NCBI RefSeq assembly: GCF_000346465.2
Contig: NC_034012.1
Location: 22,582,719 to 22,646,718 of the forward strand
Length of the DNA stretch: 64,000 nt
Reading direction: 5' to 3'
Source of the DNA: Prunus persica
Taxonomy: Eukaryota > Streptophyta > Magnoliopsida > Rosales > Rosaceae
Position numbers and translations under genes: made by a program. Positions 1 through 10,250 of the stretch are shown piece by piece. Under the pieces are notes generated by a model. The model had not been told where the DNA came from, ran no database searches, and saw only the letters and a list, made by a program, of their open reading frames with translations. Numbering within the stretch: position 1 is the first letter of the stretch; every line of letters begins with the position of its first letter.

Positions 1-177
1 AGTAACAGAAGCAGAGTAACCCAAAAACAACCATTTTTGCCGATAATGGCAAAAACCCATAATAACTCTCTCTCACTCTTCTCTGTTTGCTTGAGACTGC
101 TATTTTCGGCAATGTCACCACCCACCCACCCACCCAATAAGACATCAAATGGAAGAAATCTGTTTTTAGTCATAGTA

Positions 178-195
178 CTCTCTCTCTCTCTCTCT
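178..195. repeat. (CT)n microsatellite
   Basis: Nine uninterrupted CT units in a pyrimidine-rich context. No function is inferred. Confidence 0.9.
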
Positions 196-347
196 TTGTG
201 TCTCCCTCTCCCTCTCGGCTGACCAAACGACCACCTCTTTTTTTTGGTAGACCACTATTACCTACGGTGACGATGAGGACCACCTCTGTTTTCGGGGGAC
301 CTCTTTGCTACTTCGTCGACCACCATCGGTACGTGAAGGTTTTCAGC

Positions 348-352
<5 letters not shown>

Positions 353-402
<50 letters not shown>
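353..402. repeat. (CT)n microsatellite, about 25 units
   Basis: A pure CT run of about 50 bp, likely length-polymorphic. It creates the serine-leucine frame seen from 198 to 455. Confidence 0.95.
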
Positions 403-404
<2 letters not shown>

Positions 405-443
405 ATTGTGGATGGGAGTAGACCATTTAGATTGTTAGCAATC

Positions 444-645
444 CCTATATATTAAACTCATGGATCATCGGCCACCCTAAACTATATATATAATCGACCA
501 CCACCGGTACGTGAGGCTGTTAGCTTTAGTTGACTAGTGTAGTGATGAGGGTTTTCAATGGCACCCCATTATTTGAGATTGCATTATATCTTTGTTTTAA
601 ATGTTGAAATTGGTATTTTTGTTCCTTTTGAGCTTTGCTAATATG
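444..645. repeat. Direct repeat, copy 1 (about 200 bp)
   Basis: Runs from CCTATATATTAAACTC to GCTTTGCTAATATG and is repeated almost perfectly at 1654-1865. The copies differ mainly in the length of an internal (AT)n run and a few substitutions. It could be a long terminal direct repeat or a segmental duplication; no coding content is seen. Confidence 0.85.
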
Positions 646-1653
646 GACTGAAGCTCTAACTCATTAAGCACTAACCTGCGGAAAGAATTAACTCTAGTAC
701 ACAAAGATCTTCTATCTTCTGCAAGCTCTAGATCACCAACTCTCAATAGGGCTCGAGTACTGTTTTGGTGTGTGCATTTGTTAAGGCAGGGACCTCTGTA
801 TTAATATTGTTAGCTGGTGAAAATCTGATTGGATTCTCCCATTAGAAACCTAATTAGAATATAACTTGTACACCTAGCATATGTACACTTATGTCAATAT
901 TAATAGGATTCGGATTCCTAAACTCATAAGGATTCTTTATTCACATATGTATGAGTTTGCTGGAAAAGTTTGTATTAATCTCTATGTCTGCAAACATGAG
1001 TCCAAGATTGATTCAATGACTGTGATATCCTATACAAGCTTACATTCTCCCACTAGGACACACAAACATTGAATCCTATATTGAACCATTGTATCCACAG
1101 CAAACATACTTTAGGCGCCATGGGATCAAATCAAAACTCAATCCTAATGTCAAGCTTTTCTCAAGAAGAAATATCCATACAGAATTAAAGAAATTCATGC
1201 TTTTAAACAATCAAACATGGTTTCCAGAATTACATGTACAAAATTCCTAAACGCATGAAGCACCATTAAGACATAAGTTAACCGATACGCCATATGACCC
1301 CAAAATGTGAATCATGAACATATAAGCATATCAGGCCCTCTTTATGCTTCGAAATGAAGCCCTCAATTGTTGCATCTGAAACAAAAACTTTAATTGAACC
1401 ATAACACGGTCTCAACTGAATATTGCATATCCTTAATAAATCTGTAGCAACTATAAAATGCAATAATAAAATAACTTACTGTTTGCAAAAACTACCTTAA
1501 TGTATAGCCATGAACAAAACTTCAAATTGGAGAAAAATAATTAATGAATGAAACTGAATTAAGAACTCCCACTAGACTTCATTTAGATTGTTAGCATAGA
1601 CTCCAACTTATCTAAACTGCCCATCTCATTTGGAATTTCTACAAAAACCAACT
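646..1653. other. Non-coding interval between two direct repeats
   Basis: About 1 kb of AT-rich sequence without a recognised gene. Its last part repeats the word CATTTAGATTGTTAGCA, found at 424-440 just before the first repeat and again at about 1579-1595, so the duplicated block extends beyond the main 200-bp match. No retroelement protein or primer-binding site is visible. Confidence 0.5.
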
Positions 1654-1865
1654 CCTATATATTAAACTCATGGATCATCAGCCATCCTAAAATATATATA
1701 TATATATATATAATCGACCACCACCGGTACGTGAGTCTGTTAGCTTTAGTTGACTGGTGTAGTGATGAGGGTTTTCAATGGCACCCCATTATTTGAGATT
1801 GCATTATATCTTTGTTTTAAATGTTGAAATTGGTATTTTTGTTCCTTTTGAGCTTTGCTAATATG
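1654..1865. repeat. Direct repeat, copy 2 (about 210 bp)
   Basis: Same orientation as 444-645. An expanded (AT)n run near 1691-1711 accounts for the extra length. Confidence 0.85.
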
Positions 1866-2570
1866 TGCAAAATTGAGGTTTGTATAGGGAAAGTACTACA
1901 AAAAATGTCTGAATGAATTATCTGTAGAAATTTAAGAAGAAATCTTAGCATGGTTGCCCAGCCCTACTTATTTCCTATAAACCCTAGCTAGGCATGCCTG
2001 CTCAGCGGCATAGTTTCATTGTTTTATCATGAGCACCAAGGTAGGAGGTATGAGATCCATGTCTATAGGCATGAATTTCTTTCTCTGCCTTAAGTTCTTG
2101 TAGTTTTGTTCATTTTAATTGACCCCTCTTTTCTTTTGGGGCACTGTCTTTGGTGAACTAGAAGCTAGTACCATATTTGTTTTATTGGGAGAATAATCTT
2201 TCCATTTCAGTTCATTTGTAGCCTCTATTTTGTAGCAGTGCATTCCTTGCTTTTGCTAGGACAAAGTCCCATTTAGTTTATAGGTTTTTTTACTTCACTT
2301 TGCCTGCATAACAAAAAAGAAATCAAACTACAGAACCATTTGTCTCGATTGTGTTAGCAACATGTGATAGCTGCTTACTCTTTCATTGGTTTATTCCTAA
2401 GTTAACTATAAATAGCTGCTTTTTCTCTAGAACAATCCTATTTACAAATGCTAGATCAGTCACATACCTGCTTGAAATTTCATTGATGAGGGTTTTATAC
2501 TAAATTCCATTACTGATATCTTAATCTCTTTCTCTCTCTTTCTAATCTCAATCTCTTTTCCAGGTACATA
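1866..2570 (+). other. Probable 5' leader with intron ending before the repeat ORF
   Basis: No protein is recognised. A long polypyrimidine tract from about 2521 ends in CAG at 2561-2563, only seven bases before the ATG at 2571. This is a good plant 3' splice site, so the ORF that follows probably has a spliced 5' untranslated leader. The matching donor was not identified. Confidence 0.35.
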
Positions 2571-2984
2571 ATGGAGGGTCAAACTATCGAAATTGAAGAC
2601 AAAGGACAAGAAAAACATGTTCAAGAAATTATGGAAGAAGAACATGTTCAAGAAATTGTGGAGAATGAAGAGCATGTTCAAGTAATTGTGGAGAATGAAG
2701 AACATGTTCAAGAAATTGTGGAGAATGAAGAGCATGTTCAAGTAATTGTGGAGAATGAAGAACATGTTCAAGTAATTGTGGAAGAAGAAGAAGAACATGT
2801 TCAAGTAATTGTGGAGAATGAAGAACATGTTCAAGTAATTGTGGAAGAAGAAGAACATGTTCAAGAATTTGTGGAGAATGAAGAACATGTTCAAGTAATT
2901 GTGGAGAATGAAGAACATGTTCAAGTAATTGTGGAAGAAGAACATGTTCAAGAAATTGTCGAAGAAGAAGAACATGTTCAATAA
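2571..2984 (+). CDS. Acidic tandem-repeat protein (N-terminal extension of a WAT1-like gene)
   Basis: A 137-residue ORF starting MEGQTIEIEDKGQEK, then about a dozen near-identical units of roughly ten residues (ENEEHVQVIV, with EIV and EEEE variants), encoded by a 30-bp DNA repeat. It is strongly acidic, with no signal peptide or membrane segment. The ATG follows a probable splice acceptor. Related repeats at 5.4-10 kb (EEEEHHVMVVQEIVEE type) run, apart from one stop codon, into a segment reading NVVVNLDEGEAIRGQWGK and then a hydrophobic segment of a WAT1-like transporter, so this is likely the first coding exon of that gene type. Here it ends in TAA at 2982-2984 before reaching the membrane exon at 3826. 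The minus strand is also open, a by-product of the repeat. Whether it is translated is unknown. Confidence 0.5.
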   Translation: MEGQTIEIEDKGQEKHVQEIMEEEHVQEIVENEEHVQVIVENEEHVQEIVENEEHVQVIVENEEHVQVIVEEEEEHVQVIVENEEHVQVIVEEEEHVQEFVENEEHVQVIVENEEHVQVIVEEEHVQEIVEEEEHVQ

Positions 2985-3825
2985 GCATTTACAGTTGTGC
3001 CACTACACTTCCGTTAATTATAACTTCTTTGTTAAAACTCCAATTTGAGCCCACTACGTGTCTTCGAACTCGTATCGATGCGCTCTATGCAATGGTGTTT
3101 CTCAAATCCCCAAATTCTTTCCTGAATAAAAAGTCAATTTTAAACTCATTAAAAATACCCTTGGGGTGAAATTGTCTTTTACTTGAATAATTTAAGAATG
3201 GAATGTTAATTTAGGAACGGGTATCACATTAGGTGAACGAAAAGCCATTTATTATGAGAGTTCACCTACAATTTGCTTGAAATGTGGTTTATTTAACGGG
3301 GAAGCATTATCAAGAGATATGTAATGATAATATGACCACTACTATGAAGTTTGAGAGTAAGGCTATGGGACATAATATTGAGGGCAATGGGTTGAATTGT
3401 GGCGTTCTCCTATGATGAAAAGCATGAACTTCAAAACCCAAAAAAAAAAATAAGAAAGCATTACTTGCACTAGTGTATTTCGTTGTCTGGCTCACACCGT
3501 CAGTATGTTCATGTTTGGGTCATTGGGTTCCTAATTAGACAAAAAAGTAACTTGTTACAATGTGTCCTATGGAAAAACCCCAACTTGGCTCGAGCCTAGC
3601 CCATTTTGACCAATAATAGCTTCTATGCCCCGAAAGTGTGCAACATAAAATTTTGTAGTTGAGGCGGTAAATGGCCCATTGCTAAACCTTAGTAGTAGTA
3701 GAAGTCCAACATCATAAGCTTTTAGATAAAATAAAAAATGCTAGTACAGACTCATATTTACCTTTACTATTTGTTTTCTCACCCCCATTTTTCCAAATAA
3801 TCTTTCCAAATATTTTTGTTAACAG
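2985..3825. other. Non-coding interval, possibly an intron
   Basis: Contains no recognisable gene. It ends in TTTTTGTTAACAG at 3825, a plausible splice acceptor directly before CCAGCAAATG, which begins the conserved first membrane exon of the WAT1-like copy. In the other copies this exon follows the acidic repeats with no such interval. Confidence 0.4.
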
Positions 3826-4530
3826 CCAGCAAATGTTATTGTGAACTTGGACAAAGAAGAAGCAATCCGAGGCTAATAGGGAAAGATAAAAAGGGTTGCC
3901 CCATTTATCGTTGGGATGTTGATCCCAATGCTGATTGGAGGCAACTCTATCCTCACAAAGGCGGCGTTTGGTTCATGGAAAATGAGACTTGGGGATGGAA
4001 AATCAATTGCTTTCCCATGTTTGGTAAGTCCAGGCATTGGAAATCATTACCTGGCCCATGGGAAAGTAGATCCTCCCAACTTGGGTTTTGTTTTCCCTCC
4101 TCATGAGAAAGTTTGGGAAAATGAGCCAATATTAAATAAACATTTTTCATGACTATTTTGTCCCCATTAACAATTTAGAATTACAATATATCAATAAATG
4201 CATTCTTCTTTTATTTGATTTAATATGGGTATAATTGAAAATTTATACAAACTTTGTTTTTCATTCCTACTTAAAACAAACATGGGAAAAGAAATAAAGT
4301 GATATCTCCCGATTACTTTCTCAGCATTACCAAACGTGGGAAAGGAATCTTCCATTTCCCACCCCTTGGAAAATGAAATGGGATATGATTTCCCCTCAGA
4401 TTCATTCCGTGAATCAAACGGGGCCAAAAAGGGGATTCAAGGAAGGAATGAGGTTTAATGTGTTTTTATTTTATAAAAACACACTAGCCTCCATTGTGTT
4501 ACTTACTCCTGACTACATTGATTACCAGGT
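3826..4530 (+). pseudogene. WAT1-related (EamA-type) transporter, first membrane exon, copy 1
   Basis: After a splice-acceptor-like AG, the frame encodes a linker similar to NVIVNLDKEEAIRG, then two adjacent stops (TAATAG), then a first transmembrane helix (APFIVGMLIPMLIGGNSILTK). After a 466-bp MITE insertion the second part resumes (GMRFNVFLFYKNTLASIVLL), resembling the TM1-TM2 region of WAT1-related plant exporters. A donor-like AG|GTCTGT follows DYIDYQ near 4529. The stops and the insertion make this a pseudogene. A degraded piece of a later exon may persist around 4625-4705 (YTPNTMAQ, cf. the family's YTSPTMA). Later exons are missing because the composite array begins at about 4750. Confidence 0.6.
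3960..4425. mobile_element. MITE (466 bp) inserted in the WAT1-like exon
   Basis: Ends are imperfect inverted repeats: GGCGGCGTTTGGTTCATGG at the left, and the reverse complement of the right end reads GGCCCCGTTTGATTCACGG. It is flanked by AAA on both sides (3957-3959 and 4426-4428). The paralogous sites near 10083 and 13933 have the uninterrupted sequence CTCACAAAAAGG or TTACAAAAAGAG, which acts as an empty site and fixes the boundaries. Length, 3-bp duplication and GTTTGGTTCA-type ends suggest a PIF/Harbinger (Tourist-like) or related MITE; the family is an inference. It has no coding capacity. Confidence 0.8.
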
Positions 4531-4984
4531 CTGTGTGCACTATCATTTTTTTATTTCAATTTAATGTGGTTAGGGATAAGATCATACCTTTTAAATGTTT
4601 ATTTTCTTTCTCATTTGACACAATGTTTTTCTACACTCCGAACACCATGGCCCAAAATGACATGCTGGCTTGTCATTCGAATCATATCATTGAGCGTACT
4701 CGAGTAAGTAACTATTTCGAAATAAAAATGAAACTTATTGTAGTCATTTCATATGAACTTAGCCTAGGTCGAGCCGGGCTTTACCAAACTAAAGGAAATA
4801 TACGTGCGGAGCTGGGCTGGGCCTTTTCTACAATATCAAAGCTCGAGCCCACCCCAAGGGTTAAGCTTTTACGAGCCTCGTCGGGTAAGGCCAAGTGGGC
4901 TAAAATGGGCTAACAATATAAATAAATAAACAATTTTCTTTGTCGAAAATAAATAAATAGTAGGATTTGATTTGATAAGGCCCA

Positions 4985-5112
4985 ATTTCTTATGATGTTG
5001 AACACCTTGTGGAGGAAAAAGAACATCATATCATGGTTGTATAAGAAATTGTGGAGGAAAAAAAACTTCATGTCCTGACTGTTTAAGAAATTGTGGAGGA
5101 GGAAGTGCAACA
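4985..5112 (+). pseudogene. Short acidic-repeat fragment
   Basis: About two and a half units of the GAACATCATATCATGGTTGT type, with in-frame stops (GTATAAGAAATTG, TGTTTAAGAAATTG). It is sandwiched between two partial copies of the GGGCCGGGC element. Confidence 0.6.
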
Positions 5113-5419
5113 TGAGGTTGGGTTGGGCTTTTTCTACAAAATCAATGCCCGAGCACGTGCCATGGGCCAGGCTTTAATGGGCCAAGGGGGCCAAAATAGG
5201 TCGGGCTAAAATGGGCAAGCAATATAAATAAATAAACAGTTTGTTTTGTCAAAAATAAATAAACAGTAGGATTTGATTTTATAAATGCTAATTTCTTATA
5301 CAACTTACAAAAATAAATATTAGTCTCCTAAACAAAAAGATTATGTATAACATAACAATTAAACTTCGAATTGTCTCAGATTCACTATCAACTACAATCT
5401 TAACAAAAAGATATATTGT

Positions 5420-6190
5420 TACATCCAACACATGTGCAGACATTGGAAGAACATCCAATGCATGTTATTAAACAAATTGTTGAGGAAGAAGAACATCATA
5501 TCATGGTTGTTCAAAAAATTGTGGAGGAGGGAGAGTAACATGTGTTGACATTTGAAGAACATATGGAGGAAGAACATCCTACACATGATGTTGAATACCT
5601 AGTGGAGGAAGAAAAACATTGTGTGATGGTTGTTCAAGAAATTGTGGAAGAGGGAGAGCAACATGTGCTAACATTTGAAGAACAAGTGGAGGAACAACAT
5701 CCAATACATGATCTTGGACACTTGTGGAGGAAGAATAACAACATGTCATGGTTGTTCAAGAAATTGTGGAGGAAGAAGAACATAATGTCATGACTGTTTA
5801 GGAAATTGTGGAGGAGGGAGAGTAACATGTGCTGACATTTGAAGAACATGTGGAGGAAGAACATCGTACACATGATGTTGAACACCTTGTGGAGGAAGAA
5901 GAACATTGTATCATGGCTGTTCAAGAAATTGTGGAGGAGGGAGAGCAACATGTGCTAACATTTGAAAAACAGGTGGAGGAACAACATCCAACATATGATG
6001 TTGAACACGTTGTGGAGGAAGAATAACAGAACATCATGTCATGATTATTCAAGAAATTATGGAGGAGGGAAAGCAACATAAGCTAGTTATTGAACAACAA
6101 CCAGCAATTGTTGTTGTGAACTTGGACGAAGGAGAAGCAATTCGAGGCCAATGGGAAAATATAAAAAGGAATGCCCCATTTATCATTGGG
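5420..6190 (+). pseudogene. Acidic-repeat tract plus linker, unit A
   Basis: The longest acidic tract. Frames at 5542-5793 and 5829-6026 encode runs such as LVEEEKHCVMVVQEIVEEGE and VLTFEEQVEEQHPTHDVEH. TAA/TAG codons and frame changes break it into pieces. It ends with the linker and start of the membrane exon (EAIRGQWENIKRNAPFIIGML, about 6120-6192), then joins the next GGGCCGGGC block. The alternating modules indicate a higher-order repeat of about 140 bp. Confidence 0.6.
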
Positions 6191-6589
6191 ATGTTGAGCC
6201 CAGTGGATTTAGGCTAGGCTGGGCCGTGCTTCCCCAGACTAAAAGAAATATATGGGTTGGGCCAGGTTGGGCTTTTTGTACAAAATGAAAGCCTGAATCG
6301 GTGCCATGAACTAGCGTTTAACATGCCTCGTTAGGCCGGGCCAAGTGGGCCAAAATTGGCCGGGCTGAAATGAGCTAACAATATAAATAAAAAAAGAGTT
6401 TTTTTGTCGAAAATAAATAAATAGTAGGATTTCATTTGATATGGCCCAATTTCTTATACCACTTACAAAAATAAGAATTAAAGTCTCCCAAACAAAGGAT
6501 TATGTTATTACATAACAATTGAACTTCGAATTGTCACAGATTCACTATCAACTACGTGCTTAACAAAAAGATTATACTGTTACATCCAA

Positions 6590-7160
6590 CACATGTGCTG
6601 ACATTGGGAGAACAAGTGGAGGAAGAACCTCCAACACTTGATGTTAAACAACTTATTGAGGGAAGAAGAACATCTTATCATTGATTTGTTCAACAAATTG
6701 TGGAGGAGGGTGAGTAACATGTGTTGACATTTGAAGAACATATGGGAGGAAGAACATCATACACATGATATCTCACCCCCTTGTTGGTGGGGGGGGGGGG
6801 GNNNNNNNNNNNNNNNNNNNNNNNNNNNNNNNNNNNNNNNNNNNNNNNNNNNNNNNNNNNNNNNNNNNNNNNNNNNNNNNNNNNNNNNNNNNNNNNNNNN
6901 NGATCTTATGGAGCAGAATAACATCATGTCATGGTTGTTTAAGAAATTGTAGAAGAAGAAGAACATCATGTCATAATTGTTCAAGAAATTATGGAGGAAA
7001 AAGAACATCATGTCATGACTATTCATGAAATTATGGATGAGGAAATGAAACATAAGCTGGCTATTGAACAACAACCAGCATTTGTTATTGTGAACTTGGA
7101 CGAAGGAGAAGCAATTCGAGGTCAATGAGAAAAGATAGAAAGAATTGCCCCATTTATCAT
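6590..7160 (+). pseudogene. Acidic-repeat tract plus linker, unit B (interrupted by gap)
   Basis: Repeats begin after TTACATCCAACACATGTG and are cut at a poly-G run and the 100-bp N gap; they resume at 6902 with further EEHHVM-type units. The linker ends EAIRGQ then TGA (about 7123-7128), so the copy cannot reach the membrane helix in frame. Confidence 0.55.
6802..6901. other. Assembly gap (100 N)
   Basis: Exactly 100 unknown bases, preceded by a G run of about 14 at 6788-6801. Round length and placement inside a repeat array suggest a scaffolding placeholder, so the true array length is uncertain. Confidence 0.98.
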
Positions 7161-7164
7161 TGTT

Positions 7165-7560
7165 GAGCCCAATGGGCTTAGGCTAGGTCGGGTTGGGCTT
7201 TACCAGACTAAAAGAAATATATGGGTCGAGCCGGGCTGGGCTTTTTCTTCAAAATGAAAGCTCGAATCGGTGCCATGAGGTAGGGTTTAATAGGGCTCGT
7301 CAGGCCGGGCCAATTAGGCCAAAATTTGCAGGGCTGAAATGGGCTAACAATATAAATAAATAAATAAATAAAATTTATCAAAAATAAATAAACAGTAGGA
7401 TTTGATTTGATAAGACCCAATTTCTTATACAACTTACAAAATTAAAAATTAAAGTCTCCGAAACAAAAAGATTACATTATTACAGAACAATTGAACTTCA
7501 AATTGTCTCCGATTCACTATCAACTACAAGCTCAACATAAAGATTATATTGCTAGATCCA
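7165..7560. repeat. GGGCCGGGC-rich element, well-preserved copy
   Basis: Begins at GAGCCCAATGGGCTTAGGC directly after the truncated linker. It carries several GGCCGGGC/GGGCTGGGC words in both orientations, then a run of TAAATAAATAAA, and ends in CTAGATCCAACACATG, where acidic repeats begin. No coding content. Confidence 0.65.
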
Positions 7561-7935
7561 ACACATGTGCTGACATTGGAAGAACATGTGGAGGAACAAC
7601 ATCCAACACATTATGTTGAACACCTTGTGGAGGAAGAATAACATCATGTCATGGTTGTTCAAGAATTTGTGGAAGATGAGGAACATCATGTCATGATTGT
7701 TCAAAAAATTATGGAGGCTGAAGAACATCATGTCATGACTGTTCAAGAAATTATGGAGGACGAAGAACATTGTGTCATGACCATTTAAGAAATTTTGGAA
7801 GAGGGAATGCAACATGAGCTAGCTATTGAACAACAACCAGCAAATGTTGTTGTGAACATGGACGAAGGAGAAGCAATCCGAGGCCAATGAGAAAAAATAA
7901 AAAGGATTGCCCCATTTATAATTGGGATGTTGAGC
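7556..7935 (+). pseudogene. Acidic-repeat tract plus linker, unit C
   Basis: Contains four to five units of the form EEHHVMVVQEFVEDEEHHVM with a stop in GAAGAATAACATC near 7640. The linker reads NVVVNMDEGEAIRGQ then TGA. Followed directly by a shortened GGGCCGGGC block at about 7930-8040. Confidence 0.55.
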
Positions 7936-8039
7936 CCAGTAGACTTAGGCTAGGCATGGCCGGGCTTTATTAGACTAAAAGAAATGTAGGGGTCGGGCCG
8001 AGCTGGGTTGGGCTTTTTCTACAAAATGAAAGCTTGAAT

Positions 8040-8340
8040 TGTGTAGGTGGGAGACCAACATGTACTGATATTTGTAGAACAGGTGGAGGAAAAACATCCA
8101 ACACATGATGTTGAACACCTTGTGGAGGAAAAAGAACATCATATCATGGTTGTTTAAGAAATTGTGGAGGAAGAAGAACATCATGTCATGGTTGTTCAAG
8201 AAATTGTGGAGGAGGGATTGCAACATAAGCTGGCTATTGAACACCAACCAGCAAATGTTGTTGTGAACTTGGACGAAGAAGAAGCAATATGAGGCCAATG
8301 GGGAAAGATAAAAAGGGTTGCTACATTTATCATTTGGATG
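8040..8340 (+). pseudogene. Acidic-repeat tract plus linker, unit D
   Basis: Starts abruptly inside a GGGCCGGGC block (after AAAGCTTGAATTG), so this unit arose by recombination within the array. Three EEHHVMVV-type units, then a linker with EEEAI followed by TGA near 8290. Confidence 0.5.
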
Positions 8341-8649
8341 TTGAGCCTAGTGGACTTAGGCTAGTACGGGCCTAGCTTTATTAGACTAAAGGAAATATAC
8401 GAACCAGGCTAGGCTTTTTTTACAAAATCAAAGCCCGAGCCCATACCATGTGCTAGGATTTAACGGGCCTCGTTAGGTTGGGTCAAGTGGGCCAAAATGG
8501 ACCGGGCAGAAATAGGCTAACAATATAAATAAATAAAAAGTTTTTTTATTGAAAAAAAATTAACAATAGGATTTGATTTGATAAAGCCCAATTTCTCATA
8601 TAATTTACAAAAATAAAAATTAAAGTCTCCCGAAACAAAAAGAGTTGCA

Positions 8650-8830
8650 CTCTATCACATTTGGATCTAAATGCTTGTTTAATGTTGCAGTGTCTGAGCT
8701 AGAAACATTTTCTGGGCGGTTGTGGACAAAGCGCCAAGAGTTCCAAGGCTCTCTTCATCACACTTTTACATTTTAATTTCATCAGTTTGATTGTCATCTT
8801 GGCCTACTTAAGTGATGTGGAAAATCTGAC
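8650..8830 (+). pseudogene. MATE-like exon fragment, copy 1
   Basis: After an intron-like end TTAATGTTGCAG, the frame reads SELETFSGRLWTK. The paralogue at 13340 reads SALETLFGQ, which resembles the SALETLCGQAYG motif of plant MATE (DTX) efflux carriers, followed in another frame by a hydrophobic stretch (LFITL-LIVI). Only one exon-sized piece is present and the motif is degraded. Identification rests on this motif and is tentative. Confidence 0.3.
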
Positions 8831-8982
8831 AATTCAAGCGCCACCTTTTCACTTTAAATTTGAGCCGCCACCCTTCCATGCATCCTTTCATTGAACTAAA
8901 AACATGCAATAAGTTGATAATTAAAAAAAAATTGCATACCTAACATCTCATAAGATCATCAATTATAACTGAAATCATTGTG

Positions 8983-9088
8983 TTATAAGTCATACCAAGT
9001 GTAGCAGCCATCCTCAGATGCACTAGCCCTGCGCTTGCCCCATTGAAGGATGATAAGCCCTATGACGATAATGAAAGCCTCAAGAACC
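8983..9088 (-). pseudogene. Orphan last exon of WAT1-like gene, inverted copy 1
   Basis: On the minus strand a splice-acceptor-like GTTGTAG is followed by an open exon reading LEAFIIVIGLIILQWGK and ending CYTWYDL-TAA. This matches the last membrane helix and the LQWGK motif at the C-terminus of the plus-strand copies (LIIVTGLFILQWGK at 15.4 kb) and of WAT1 proteins generally (xVIGLYLVLWGK). It lies in opposite orientation to all other exons and is embedded in the repeat array, so it cannot form a gene with them. Flanking intron and 3' sequence, including part of the preceding intron up to about 9200, were carried along. Confidence 0.7.
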
Positions 9089-9204
9089 CTACAACATAAA
9101 CAAATCTACAATTAAGTCCTTTGAAAATTATCAATGCCTATAATAAATTTAGGTAAAGTAAAATATGTGGGAAACTCTGCAGTTTTTACCTTCTTACATG
9201 TAAG

Positions 9205-9650
9205 GATAGTCAATGGGTCAAGCTGGGCTGGGTTGGGCTAGTCCAGCGCAAGTTTAGTGGACTTAGGCTAGGTCGGGCCGGGCTTTACTAGATTAAAGGA
9301 AATATACGGGTCAGGGCAGGCTGGGTTTTTTTCTACAAAATCAAAGCCTGGGCCCGTTCCATAGGCTAGGCTTTTATTGGCCCTGTCGGGCTAGGCCAAG
9401 TAGGCAAAATGGGCGGGCTGAAATAGGCTAAGAATAAAAATAAATAAATAGTTTTTTTATCGAAAATAAATAAACAGTAAGATTTGATTTGATAAGGCCC
9501 AATTTCTCATATAGCTTACGAAAATAAAAATCAAAGTCTTTGCCAAACAAAAAGATTATGTTATTACAAAACAATTGAAATTTGAATTGCCTCAGATTCA
9601 CTGTCATCCACAACCTTAATAAAAAGATTATATTGTTACATCCAACACAT
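9205..9650. repeat. GGGCCGGGC-rich element, copy with left end visible
   Basis: The left boundary is seen where WAT1-derived sequence (TTCTTACATGTAAG) gives way to GATAGTCAATGGGTCAAGC. The same junction occurs at about 12412 and 13640, so GATAGTCAATGGGCC is probably a true element terminus. Ends before CCAACACATATGCTGACATT. Confidence 0.6.
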
Positions 9651-10250
9651 ATGCTGACATTTGAAGAAGAGGTCAAGGAAGAATATCCGACACATAATGT
9701 TGAACACCTTGTGGAGGAAGAACATCATGTCATGGCGGTTCAAGAAATTGTGGAGGGAGAGCAACATGTGCTGACATTTGAAGAACAGGTGGAGGAAGAA
9801 CATCCAACACATGATGTTGACCACCCTGTGGAGGAAGAAGAACATCATGTCATGGTTGTTCAAGAAATTGTGGAGGAAGAAGAACATCATGTCATGGCTA
9901 TTCAAGAAATTGTGGATGAATGAGTGCAACATGAGCTGGTTATTGAACAACAACCAACAAATGTTGTTGTGAATTTGGATGAAGGAGAAGCAATCCGAGG
10001 CCAATGGGGAAAGGTAATAAGGGTTGTCCTATTTATCATTGGGATGTTGATCCTAATGCTGATTGAAGGCAACTCTATCCTTACAAAAAGAGGATTGAAT
10101 GAGGGAATGAGGTCTAGTGTTTTTTTTATTTTAGAAAAACACACTAGCCTCCATTATGTTACTAGTGGCTATATCGATTACCAGGTTTGTGTTCACAATC
10201 ACTTTTGTTTTCAATTTAATGTGGTTAGGGATAAGCTCATACCTATTTGC

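Larger units (their letters stand above)
1..443. other. Non-coding leader with pyrimidine-rich tracts
   Basis: No gene is recognisable here. The stretch holds two (CT)n microsatellites and the word CGACCACCATCGGTACGTGA near 318, which recurs in variant form at about 494 and 1714. The short open frames follow the CT repeat and are compositional. Confidence 0.5.

Noticed and set aside
198..455. 85-residue Ser/Leu-rich ORF
   Set aside because: Created by the (CT)n microsatellite; composition only, no domain.
2460..2981. Minus-strand 173-residue ORF opposite the acidic repeats
   Set aside because: A frame mirrored by a 30-bp repeat unit whose length is a multiple of three; the plus strand has the better start context and links to the transporter exon.
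6788..6801. Poly-G tract as a biological feature
   Set aside because: Directly abuts the N gap and is likely a sequencing or assembly edge effect.
4985..10000. Regular repeats with the look of a CRISPR-type array
   Set aside because: Units are direct coding repeats without unique spacers, in plant DNA.
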